NCBI GenBank assembly: GCA_013141055.1 | Contig: JABFRS010000002.1 | Coordinates: 1 to 64,000, forward strand | Length of the DNA stretch: 64,000 bases | From: Cyclobacteriaceae bacterium | GTDB taxonomy: Bacteria; Bacteroidota; Bacteroidia; Cytophagales; Cyclobacteriaceae | Direction of reading: 5' to 3' | In this document: piece by piece, positions 53,352 through 61,516 of the stretch | Numbering within the stretch: position 1 is the first letter of the stretch | Layout: every line of letters starts with the position of its first letter | Made by a program: the position numbers and the translations under genes | The notes under the pieces: generated by a model | The model's database searches: none | The model's input: only the letters and a program-made list of their open reading frames with translations | What the model was told of the DNA's origin: nothing

Positions 53352-55678
53352 AGATGACCAGGCATTTATCAGAATCAGATACGCGCGCAAAATATATTGA
53401 TCCCAAACTCAGTCAAGCTGGGTGGGGGGAAGATTTAATTATCCGTGAGTATTACTTTACTGATGGACGTAAGCTACTTGGCGATAAGAGGGGCAAACGA
53501 TTATTTGTAGATTATGTGCTTAGATTCAATGGATGTAATCTTGCAATAATTGAAGCAAAGAGAACTGACAAACATCCAACAGAAGGGCTTCAACAGGTAA
53601 TAGAATATGCAGAGAAGCTGAAAGTAAATACTGTCTACTCCAGTAATGGCGAAAAAATTTACCAATTCGACTTAAGAGATGGAAAAGGAAAGTATGTCAA
53701 TGATTTTCTCTCTCCAGAATCTCTATATGAGTATAATTTTCAAGAGCAAAATGATCTAAAAAAACGCCTCTTAGAAATTCCATTTTTTTTAACGGGAGCT
53801 TTTCGGCCAAGGTACTATCAAGAAATCGCTGTAAATAAAGTTATGGAAAATTTGGCTAATGGTCTTGATAGAATACTCCTAACCTTAGCAACTGGAACCG
53901 GAAAAACATTTATTTCCTTTCAAATAGTTCATAAGCTCCTTGAAGGAAAGTGGAATAGAGATAATGAAAGTAGGAGACCCAAGATTCTTTTTCTAGCGGA
54001 TAGAAATATTTTGGCTGATCAAGCTATCAATACATTCAATCCATATGAGAATGATTTAATAAAGATCAATGGTGAAGAAGTGAGAAAGAGAAATGGCGAG
54101 GTGCCTACAAACGCATATATATTCTTTGCAATTTACCAGGCTATTGCAGATCGTGAAAATCAAGATGAAGAAAACATCGGTGGGTACTATAGACAATATC
54201 CAAAGGACTTTTTTGATATCGTCATAATTGATGAGTGCCATAGAGGAAGTGCCAACGATGAAGGCTCGTGGAGACAAATACTAGATCATTTTCAGCCTGC
54301 GGTTCATCTTGGGCTAACGGCCACCCCAAAACGGGAGGACAATGTTGATACTTACAAATATTTTGGTAAGCCGATTTATGAATATTCACTAAAGGATGGA
54401 ATCTCAGATGGCTTCCTTACTCCATATAAAGTGAAGCGAATAACTACAAATATTGACGAATACATTCACACGAACGACAATCAAATCATTAAGGGAGCTG
54501 TGACTAAGGGTAGATATGAGATAAGTGACTTTGAACGTATCATAACAATAGACGAAAGAACTGATCTAATTGCAAAAACTATTCTTAATCACATTCAGCC
54601 AATGGACAAGACTATTGTCTTTTGTGTGAATCAGGAACACGCACTTACGATGCGAGATAAAATCAATAATCATAAGGAGGTTAAAGATTCCAAATATTGC
54701 GTTCGAGTTACCTCCAACGAAGGTGCAATAGGCATTGGATATCTTGAGGATTTCCAGAATAACGATAAAGACATTCCTGCTATTTTAACTTCGTCCCAAA
54801 TGCTTACAACTGGGGTTGATGCAAGAAACGTTAGGAACATTGTAATTGTAAGGACGATCAATTCTCACGTAGAATTTAAGCAAATTATCGGTCGTGGAAC
54901 CAGACTTTTTGAAGGCAAAGACTTCTTCACTATAATTGATTTTACTGGGGCTACCAATGCGTTTTATGACAAGGAATGGGATGGACTTCCAGAAGAAGAA
55001 ATAGAAACCGCTGAAGGGAATGGCGAAAGTAAACAACGAATGCCTTATCAAAAGCCTAAAGAGTTTGGCAATGAAGCCAATGAACCTGAGGAAAAATTAG
55101 CTATCAGGTTAAGCAATGGCATTAGTTTGAAAATTACAAACGTGGATACGCGTTACATTGATGAGAATGGGAAACCATTAACAGTTCGCGAATTTTTAGA
55201 AAAGCTTGTGGGAGCTTTGCCTTCTCTTTTTAAAAATGAAGATCAGTTGCGCACAGCATGGGCGAATCCGGAAACAAGAGCAGCTTTACTTGAAAAATTA
55301 GGTCATCTAGGTTTTGACAAGGAACAACTTGAAGCACTTAGACTTATGGTAGCTTCGCCAGAAGTAGACATATTTGATGTACTAGCGCATATTTCATTTA
55401 GTGCTGGAATTAAAACTCGAAAGGAGAGAGTGATGCATGTAAAAGGTGAGCAAAAAATTCTTTCAATTTATTCCGACTTAAGAGCTAGGGATTTTTTGGA
55501 ATTTGTACTTGATCACTACGAAAAGTATGGATCAGAAGAGTTGTCTCAGGACAAGTTAGGGGATTTAGTAAAGCTGAAATTAGGAACTCCTAAAGACGCA
55601 AAATTTGTATTTGGAAATTTAAAGAAACTGAAAGATGCATACTACATGCTTCAAGAACGAATTTACAAAGCAAGCTAG
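53348..55678 (+). CDS. hsdR: Type I restriction endonuclease R subunit (EcoEI-like)
   Basis: 776 residues. N-terminal nuclease domain with the PD-(D/E)xK core: Asp55 in LFVDYVL, Glu69-Ala-Lys71 in IIEAKR, and the QxxxY element (Gln83, Tyr87). Then a translocase: Walker A ATGTGKT (181-187), DECH (295-298), TATPKR (324-329), and QIIGRGTR (512-519). C-terminal domain (about 600-776) of the EcoEI R type. It should move DNA past itself and cut when blocked. It is coupled to the XRE gene (ATGA) and 2 bp before the ATPase gene. AT-rich codon use differs from the neighbouring core genes. Confidence 0.92.
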   Translation: MKMTRHLSESDTRAKYIDPKLSQAGWGEDLIIREYYFTDGRKLLGDKRGKRLFVDYVLRFNGCNLAIIEAKRTDKHPTEGLQQVIEYAEKLKVNTVYSSNGEKIYQFDLRDGKGKYVNDFLSPESLYEYNFQEQNDLKKRLLEIPFFLTGAFRPRYYQEIAVNKVMENLANGLDRILLTLATGTGKTFISFQIVHKLLEGKWNRDNESRRPKILFLADRNILADQAINTFNPYENDLIKINGEEVRKRNGEVPTNAYIFFAIYQAIADRENQDEENIGGYYRQYPKDFFDIVIIDECHRGSANDEGSWRQILDHFQPAVHLGLTATPKREDNVDTYKYFGKPIYEYSLKDGISDGFLTPYKVKRITTNIDEYIHTNDNQIIKGAVTKGRYEISDFERIITIDERTDLIAKTILNHIQPMDKTIVFCVNQEHALTMRDKINNHKEVKDSKYCVRVTSNEGAIGIGYLEDFQNNDKDIPAILTSSQMLTTGVDARNVRNIVIVRTINSHVEFKQIIGRGTRLFEGKDFFTIIDFTGATNAFYDKEWDGLPEEEIETAEGNGESKQRMPYQKPKEFGNEANEPEEKLAIRLSNGISLKITNVDTRYIDENGKPLTVREFLEKLVGALPSLFKNEDQLRTAWANPETRAALLEKLGHLGFDKEQLEALRLMVASPEVDIFDVLAHISFSAGIKTRKERVMHVKGEQKILSIYSDLRARDFLEFVLDHYEKYGSEELSQDKLGDLVKLKLGTPKDAKFVFGNLKKLKDAYYMLQERIYKAS

Positions 55679-55680
55679 CC

Positions 55681-57444
55681 ATGGTGATAACAGTTGCTCA
55701 AAACAAAATACACAATCAAGCTCAGACTATAACGATCACTAATAAAGTGCTCACTTTTGTTGGGCAGAATGGTTCGGGTAAATCAGCGATATTGGAAAGT
55801 ATCTTTCAGAAGTACTTGGAGGATATACAATCAGATATAAGGGTCATTTCATTCTCTTCTGGAAGTAATGAATGTTATGGTGAACTGTTTGATAAAAGTA
55901 TTAGGACTAGAAGGAGATTTGCAGTAAACAATCCAACAGATCAAGATTTAATAGAAAATGCAATAAGCACATTCTTTTTTGACTCCAGTTGGGTTAGAAT
56001 GTTGATATTCTTTTCATGCGGTTTAAAACCAAATGGAAAAACTGCCCAATTCCTAAACAACAAAAACGTAATTACCCATGACGCAAATGGTGTTGATCAA
56101 TCAACATATTTAGATTTTTCATTAAGGGTAAGAAAAAGTTATATTGAAAAAATAGATTATGCGTTGACTCAGGAAGCGATTGATTCACAATTTGAATCTA
56201 TAAGAAGAACTTTTTTTCATGAACTTCTTTCAAAATTGATTGAGCAAGTCTATGATCCAAATTATGAATTTACAGATAGAATAGTTAAAACTAAAGTCCG
56301 ATTTCATGCCCGTGATATTATAACTTCATTAGGGAATGACACGAACAGAATCTTTTCATTTTTAGCTTGGGCTTCACAGTATGAGCAATTTGTATCTCGC
56401 CATCATTGCAAATTGTATTTCAATAATTTAGAATTGAATGACTTTAGTGACGGAGAATATCAAATACTAGCCATATATGCACTTATTGATTTATTTGACA
56501 CCACAGACACGCTTTTCTTACTTGATGAGGTAGATTCACACCTCTACTATGAAAACGTTCAAAAGCTATGGAATTCCTTTGAAAATATTACGGGTAAAGT
56601 AATTACTACTACTCATTCCGCAGACTCAATTATTCTCAATGATTTCAATAATATAAGGTTGGTTAACAATGGAGAGGTAGCACCCACGCTATTAGCGGAT
56701 ACCATATTGAATCGGTTGGAAGCATTAGCCTCTGGTTTGGATTACAAAATGCAAATAGCTGGAAAAGTAAGATACATAGCGTTGGTTGAGGACTATTTTG
56801 ATTGGTTCATATTCAAAGAGTTGAGTAGCATAAAAATTCCAAACTTTGATCCCACAGTCTTTGATCGGATACATTACATAAAATGTCCGTCTAACTGGGA
56901 TCAAACATCACAAGAATTTGGTGGCGCCAAAGTGAATTGGGTTGCAGATTTTAAGAAACAAAATGCGCAACCAGAAACTCATAGAATTTTTCTCCTTTGC
57001 GATAGAGATAATTTTCCACTTGCTGATATAGGGATTTCTGGCCTTGTAAATAGATCAGCGAGTCGACAGAATAGAATTCCAATACCTGGACAAGGAGGAA
57101 ATCGAATGGCTTTTTTGTTAAGCTGGAAAAGGCGAGAAATCGAAAACTACTTACTTAGCCACACGATGCTATCCGCACATAACATTTTGCAGCAAATCCA
57201 AGATCAACTCCCTGCTGCAAGTCAATTGATTGTAGATAATCAAGGAGACAATGAAAATGTTAGAAGGCTTGACGTAAAAGCGCTGTTACAACCTCTCTAC
57301 TTAAAAGATAATGTAACTGGAATTTCAACGACACAAAGGGGAGTAGATTTTGTCAAATTGAGCTTACTTATTAGAGAAATTCCAGCAAACGAAATATCAG
57401 AAGACATAACCAACCTTTATAACTTCTTTCGAGATAATTTATGA
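55681..57444 (+). CDS. AAA ATPase-TOPRIM/DUF4435-like fusion inside the hsd operon
   Basis: 587 residues. N-terminal ABC/SMC-type ATPase: Walker A GQNGSGKS (28-35), signature-like FSDGEYQ (255-261), Walker B TLFLLDE (277-283), switch His312 in TTHS. The C-terminal part (about 360-587) looks like a TOPRIM/DUF4435 fold: ALVEDYFD (Glu370, Asp374), CDRDN (Asp441, Asp443) and RREIENYLL (485-492), the last resembling the IENY signature of DUF4435. AriA (ATPase) plus AriB (DUF4435) of PARIS, or OLD/GajA nucleases, are the nearest known designs. It sits between hsdR (2-bp gap) and hsdMS (ATGA overlap), so it is cotranslated with a type I enzyme. An anti-anti-restriction guard role is inferred, not shown. 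Confidence 0.75.
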   Translation: MVITVAQNKIHNQAQTITITNKVLTFVGQNGSGKSAILESIFQKYLEDIQSDIRVISFSSGSNECYGELFDKSIRTRRRFAVNNPTDQDLIENAISTFFFDSSWVRMLIFFSCGLKPNGKTAQFLNNKNVITHDANGVDQSTYLDFSLRVRKSYIEKIDYALTQEAIDSQFESIRRTFFHELLSKLIEQVYDPNYEFTDRIVKTKVRFHARDIITSLGNDTNRIFSFLAWASQYEQFVSRHHCKLYFNNLELNDFSDGEYQILAIYALIDLFDTTDTLFLLDEVDSHLYYENVQKLWNSFENITGKVITTTHSADSIILNDFNNIRLVNNGEVAPTLLADTILNRLEALASGLDYKMQIAGKVRYIALVEDYFDWFIFKELSSIKIPNFDPTVFDRIHYIKCPSNWDQTSQEFGGAKVNWVADFKKQNAQPETHRIFLLCDRDNFPLADIGISGLVNRSASRQNRIPIPGQGGNRMAFLLSWKRREIENYLLSHTMLSAHNILQQIQDQLPAASQLIVDNQGDNENVRRLDVKALLQPLYLKDNVTGISTTQRGVDFVKLSLLIREIPANEISEDITNLYNFFRDNL

Positions 57445-59564
57445 GCATTAAAGAGATACAAAGTAAGGTCAATCGAATAACAGACATCCTTAGGCGAGAT
57501 GATGGGATTAATGGTGCTATGGGATATACAGAGCAAATAAGTTGGGTGTTATTTCTGAAATTCTTTGATGACTATGAAGAGAATAAATACGATACAGCAG
57601 AATTAAATAGCAAGAAATATGAATTCATAATTTCTCCTCAATACAGATGGTCTCAATGGGCTTGTCCTAAAGATTCAGATGGTAAGCTGGATAAGAAGAG
57701 AGCGATGACTGGGAGTGATCTCAACGAATTTGTAAACAATCGTCTATTTCCATATTTAAAGGATTTTACAAAATCAGGCATCAATGACCCTAAGTCACCG
57801 AAGTATAAAATAGGTGCAATTTTCGACTGGCTAGAAAACAAAATAGCTAGTGGCCATACACTTAGAGAGGTCCTAAACATTGTTGATAGTTTAGATTTTC
57901 AAAGCCAGAATGAATTGTTTGAACTCTCTCAAGTTTACGAAAGCCTACTTAAAAGCATGGGAAGTGATGGTGGCAATTCTGGAGAGTTTTATACACCTAG
58001 AGCCATTATCAAGACTATGGTCGACATAGTGGAGCCTCAAGTAGGACAGACTATATATGACGGGGCAGTAGGAAGCGCAGGTTTTTTAGTTGAGGGATTC
58101 GATTTCTTGATGAAAGACGATAAAAGAAAAAACTACAATACCTCTCAGCTCAAAACTATTCAGGAGGATACTTTTTTTGGATATGAAAAGACCTCACTTG
58201 GTTATGTTATGGGGATGATGAACATGATCCTACATGGTATTGAGAGCCCAAATGTTTATAAGCAAAACACGTTAACTGCTAACATTCGCGACATACAAGA
58301 AAAGGATCGACATGATATAATTTTGGCGAATCCTCCATTTGGAGGAAAAGAAAAGAGTCAAATTCAGCAGAACTTTCCTGTTCCAACGAATGCCACAGAA
58401 CTATTGTTTCTCCAGCATTTCATGAAAATGCTAAAGCTAAATGGGAAGGCAGCTATAGTCGTTCCAGAAGGCGTATTGTTTCAGACCAATTCTGCCTTTG
58501 CAAAGGTCAAGGAGGATCTGTTACAACACTTTAATTTACACACTATCCTTAGCTTGCCGAGCGGTGTTTTTTTGCCATACAGTGGTGTAAAGACGAATGT
58601 AGTCTTTTTTGACAGAAAAGGAGCAACATCTGATATCTGGTATTATGAGGTAGAACCGCCATATACATTAACTAAAAACAAGCCTCTGCTCAGTGAGCAC
58701 ATGAAGGAATTTGTAAAACTTTTTAAAAACCATAAGGAGCGAAATCTGGGCACTAAGGATTGGACTGTGAACGTGAGTGAAATTAAAGACTATGATCTCT
58801 CCGCTAAAAATCCAAGCAAACAAAATGGAACAGATCATAAAAGACCCAATGATCTCCTAAGATTAATTAAAAACGGTAATGATCAAATCGTTCACCGATT
58901 AAATGAAATTGAAAGTTTACTTAATGGTTTCGATAACGAATTAAATACATATTCCAATATTGTAGAAGACAAAGTCGGGAATTTAACTACTGAAATGGTA
59001 TCGGGATTTGCTTGTAATAAAAGTAATGAACGACCTGGAGGTTATGTCCATCTAAGAACACACAACATCGATCTAACTGGAGAACTCAATTTCTCTTTAA
59101 TGATTCAGATTGATCCTAAAAAAGTTGATCAAAAAAAGAATACACTAAGAAAGAATGATATTCTTTTTAATAATACGAATAGCAAGGAATTAGTTGGTAA
59201 AACAGCATTAGTGGGCCAAGATTATAACTATGGATTCAGCAATCACTTAACTAGAATCAGGTTGAAAGAGGAAATTATTAATCCACAATACTTGGTTAAC
59301 TATTTATTAAATCTTCATCAACAAGGATACTTTCTTAGAATCTGTAAAAAATGGATTGGTCAAGCAGGTGTAAATTCATCAATGCTTAACGCCACAATTA
59401 TAAAGTATCCTAAGGACATTAGAGATCAAGAGAGGATAAATGAAAAAGTACGACAGCTAAATTCAAGATTTAAGATTATAATGGAAGAAACAGAATTAAA
59501 TATTGAAAACCTGAAAAAAATGAAGTCAAGCCTCTTAGATAAAGCCTGTAATGGTGAGTTGTAA
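57441..59564 (+). CDS. Type I methyltransferase HsdM fused to a half HsdS
   Basis: 707 residues. HsdM part (about 1-465): HsdM_N helices, SAM-binding DGAVGSAGFL (207-216, variant of DPACGTGGFL) and the catalytic NPPF (297-300) of N6-adenine methylases. HsdS part (about 471-707): a coiled coil, one target recognition domain (about 505-655; VHLRTHNIDLTGELN, LVGKTALVG) and a second coiled coil ending LLDKACNGEL. Usual HsdS has two recognition domains; here there is one, so it probably acts as a dimer and reads a symmetric target. Last gene of the operon, ATGA-coupled to the ATPase gene. Confidence 0.9.
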   Translation: MSIKEIQSKVNRITDILRRDDGINGAMGYTEQISWVLFLKFFDDYEENKYDTAELNSKKYEFIISPQYRWSQWACPKDSDGKLDKKRAMTGSDLNEFVNNRLFPYLKDFTKSGINDPKSPKYKIGAIFDWLENKIASGHTLREVLNIVDSLDFQSQNELFELSQVYESLLKSMGSDGGNSGEFYTPRAIIKTMVDIVEPQVGQTIYDGAVGSAGFLVEGFDFLMKDDKRKNYNTSQLKTIQEDTFFGYEKTSLGYVMGMMNMILHGIESPNVYKQNTLTANIRDIQEKDRHDIILANPPFGGKEKSQIQQNFPVPTNATELLFLQHFMKMLKLNGKAAIVVPEGVLFQTNSAFAKVKEDLLQHFNLHTILSLPSGVFLPYSGVKTNVVFFDRKGATSDIWYYEVEPPYTLTKNKPLLSEHMKEFVKLFKNHKERNLGTKDWTVNVSEIKDYDLSAKNPSKQNGTDHKRPNDLLRLIKNGNDQIVHRLNEIESLLNGFDNELNTYSNIVEDKVGNLTTEMVSGFACNKSNERPGGYVHLRTHNIDLTGELNFSLMIQIDPKKVDQKKNTLRKNDILFNNTNSKELVGKTALVGQDYNYGFSNHLTRIRLKEEIINPQYLVNYLLNLHQQGYFLRICKKWIGQAGVNSSMLNATIIKYPKDIRDQERINEKVRQLNSRFKIIMEETELNIENLKKMKSSLLDKACNGEL

Positions 59565-59889
59565 GATTAAAGATTAGCGCTTCCGGTATCAATGTATCCA
59601 GATTCAAATTCAGTGTCGTGAGTACTTTAAAAAAGCCCCCTAAAAAGGGAGCTCTGAAACTGCAACCTCAAGCCACAAGAACCTGAGGAAAACCTCTTTG
59701 ATGCCAGAGGGACAGAAAGCAAACAGGAATGGCCGAACGCCAAACCGAAAACCGAACGACACCAGTGCTGTGCTTCTAGTTGGTGTGGCACATAGGATTC
59801 GATTAATGGATAAAGTCAAAAGTTTTCAGAACAATGAGTTAATTCCAAATTGGGATTTCTATCCTTCTAAATAATGTGATATGATCATC
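59565..59889. other. Intergenic region after the hsd operon
   Basis: No gene. It contains a hairpin AGCCCCCT-AAAA-AGGGAGCT (59634-59653) preceded by six As on the plus strand, so read on the minus strand it resembles an intrinsic terminator; it would not terminate hsdMS with a T tract. A small CCTCT/AGAGG hairpin follows at 59693-59710. The remainder shows nothing recognisable. Confidence 0.5.
59634..59653 (-). terminator. Minus-strand terminator-like hairpin
   Basis: AGCTCCCT / AGGGGGCT stem on the minus strand with a TTTT loop and a six-T tract after it. There is no minus-strand gene upstream of it, so its purpose is unclear. Confidence 0.4.
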
Positions 59890-59890
59890 T

Positions 59891-60273
59891 ATCCGAATAT
59901 CATCTGAATTGAATCTGAGTAGCATCCGATTATAGACCGAGTTAAATCCGCATACACTCCGCGAAGCATCCGACTTGAGTCAGAGAGCAATAGGAGAGTC
60001 GACCGAGATGAATCAGGGACCGATCCGACATGAATCAGAGAAACATCAGAGAGTAATCAGAGGCGAATCAGAGAACAATCAGGGAAGAGACAGAGAAAAG
60101 CACGATTTAATAGGGGAGTGATCAGAGACGCATCAGAGAAACATCAGAGAATGCAGCGTTTTTATCCGAGAATCATCAGAGAGCGATCAGAGAAACATCA
60201 GAGAAAGCATGCAATGGTAGCTGAAAAGTACGAGGACTGTCCGAGAAACGTTCGAGAAACACCCCCAAAAACC
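59891..60273. repeat. 11-bp-period tandem array, right copy
   Basis: Same structure as the left array, with the same two 10-bp units at matching places. The first units (ATCCGAATATC, ATCTGAATTGA, ATCTGAGTAGC, ATCCGATTATA) are cleaner than in the left copy. Substitutions preserve the 11-bp register. Confidence 0.85.
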
Positions 60274-60377
60274 CTCAAATTTGGCTAAAAATGAAGAAAT
60301 GGGTGTTCAAAATCTGAGGTGGACTATCAAAAAGTGCGATTTTGGGGTGATTGGAGGTTTTTTGGGTTGGGTATGGC

Positions 60378-60646
60378 GTACCGTAAACACGGATTCATGG
60401 ATTAAAAGGTAAAAAAAGCCATCCGGCAGACAATACTGGATTGACACGGATTATCAGCTACGCTGATGAATGCGGTCCAGGCCAAGCGGAAAAACCTAGT
60501 CTCTGTAGCCGATGCCTTCAAATGAACCGCACTACAACCATCAGCTTTGCTGATCCGCAAACTGAACGTTAACTGAATCCGTGTCAATCTGAATTTGGCT
60601 AAAGCAAAGACTGTATTAATTATCCGTGCATCCGTGGTCCTGTATT
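60378..60646. mobile_element. MITE-like CACGGAT element in the right repeat
   Basis: Same ends as the left element (AAACACGGATTCATGG at left, ATCCGTGCATCCGTGG at right) but longer by an internal segment of about 88 bp. It holds two short hairpins of the ATCAGC-nnn-GCTGAT type. Confidence 0.6.
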
Positions 60647-60740
60647 CTTTTTAAAAGCAAAAGCATTGCATCCCAATCCCCCTCAATTCGAATCCGCTTT
60701 AGTTATATAATTTATATTATGTTAAGTAACTTTCTGGCTT

Positions 60741-60824
60741 CCTGACCCCTCTATGCCGGATTGCTTGAAATAGAATGTCGATTACTTGACATCGGCATAT
60801 CGCATGTAATACTTTGGCGTCAGG
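60741..60824 (+). promoter_or_regulatory. Nested hairpin leader before the monooxygenase gene
   Basis: CCTGAC (60741-60746) pairs with GTCAGG (60819-60824); inside, TGCCG (60754-60758) pairs with CGGCA (60793-60797), and ATGTC (60775-60779) with GACAT (60788-60792). It lies 32 bases before the ATG and could be a structured 5' leader. No known riboswitch was recognised. Confidence 0.4.
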
Positions 60825-60855
60825 AAACAATAACAAGCACCAGCTATAAATCTTT

Positions 60856-61260
60856 ATGAAAGCAAAATCATTTCTGACTTCTTTCATCCTGATCACGATC
60901 ATAACAATGACCATGGGAACCATAGCCTCTGCTCAGGATACCAACAGAAAATTCCGCATCGCCAGGATCGAGATCCATCCCGAATTCCTGGAGGCTTATA
61001 AACTCGCTCTTGCCGAACATGCCAAAGCCGCCGTCCAGGTCGAACCCGGTGTTCTTGCTCTTCAGGCCGTCTACGACAAAGCTCATCCAACACAGGTCAC
61101 CGTCTTTGAAGTCTACGCCAGTGAGGATGCTTATCAGTCGCACCTGAAGGCTGCACACTTTCTAAAGTATAAAACGGGGACGACGAAGATGGTGAAGTCG
61201 CTGGAACTGGTGGAAGTCGCTCCCATTGCGATGGAGATTAAAGCTGAGCTTCTGAAATAA
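60856..61260 (+). CDS. Exported ABM-fold quinol-monooxygenase-like protein
   Basis: 134 residues. Signal peptide (hydrophobic core LITIITMTMGTIASAQ) followed by a domain of about 95 residues with the pattern of the antibiotic-biosynthesis-monooxygenase (ABM) dimeric alpha/beta barrel: RIARIEIHPEFLEAYKLALAEH, EPGVLALQAVYDKAHP, VFEVYASEDAYQSHLKAAHF. Such proteins are usually cytoplasmic, so an exported form is unusual. A substrate is not evident. It stands directly after the right direct repeat. Confidence 0.83.
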   Translation: MKAKSFLTSFILITIITMTMGTIASAQDTNRKFRIARIEIHPEFLEAYKLALAEHAKAAVQVEPGVLALQAVYDKAHPTQVTVFEVYASEDAYQSHLKAAHFLKYKTGTTKMVKSLELVEVAPIAMEIKAELLK

Positions 61261-61278
61261 AGACTGATGAGAAAATGA

Positions 61279-61466
61279 AATACAGGAACACCATTATCTC
61301 CGTGTGGCTGCATCCATTCTAAAGCAAACGCTGTTCGTTATGCATGGCAGCTTTGCTGCAATCTGTGTCAATCTAACTAATCTTCGAAAGCAAACTTGTA
61401 TTAAAGAAATTTATCCGTGCATCCGCCATGCCATATAGCCTTAGTGCTATAGGGTGATCCTGTATT
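61279..61466. mobile_element. Third, divergent MITE-like element
   Basis: About 188 bp with terminal inverted repeats AATACAGGAACACC (61279-61292) and GGTGATCCTGTATT (61453-61466; 13 of 14 match). The interior shares CAGCTTTGCTG, TGTGTCAATCT and ATCCGTGCATCCG with the elements inside the long direct repeats. A small hairpin (61431-61454, CCATATAGCC ... GCTATAGGG) interrupts it and matches the reverse complement of the right end of the 67-bp mini-element. Confidence 0.55.
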
Positions 61467-61516
61467 CTTTTCCCTTTTCCAAACCAAAAGCTTAATTTTG
61501 AAAACACCCCTCTCCC

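Larger units (their letters stand above)
59890..60732. repeat. Right copy of the long direct repeat flanking the hsd island
   Basis: About 843 bp in the same orientation as 51999-52827. It keeps the 11-bp array register with point changes, lacks the 67-bp mini-element, and has an extra segment of about 88 bp (60426-60513). That extra segment carries ATCAGC-TAC-GCTGAT, and ATTGACACGGATT, which is the reverse complement of AATCCGTGTCAAT downstream. Recombination between the two copies would delete about 7.9 kb. Confidence 0.85.

Noticed and set aside
59634..59653. Terminator of the hsd operon on the plus strand
   Set aside because: The T tract lies on the wrong side for plus-strand transcription; it was listed only as a minus-strand-type hairpin.
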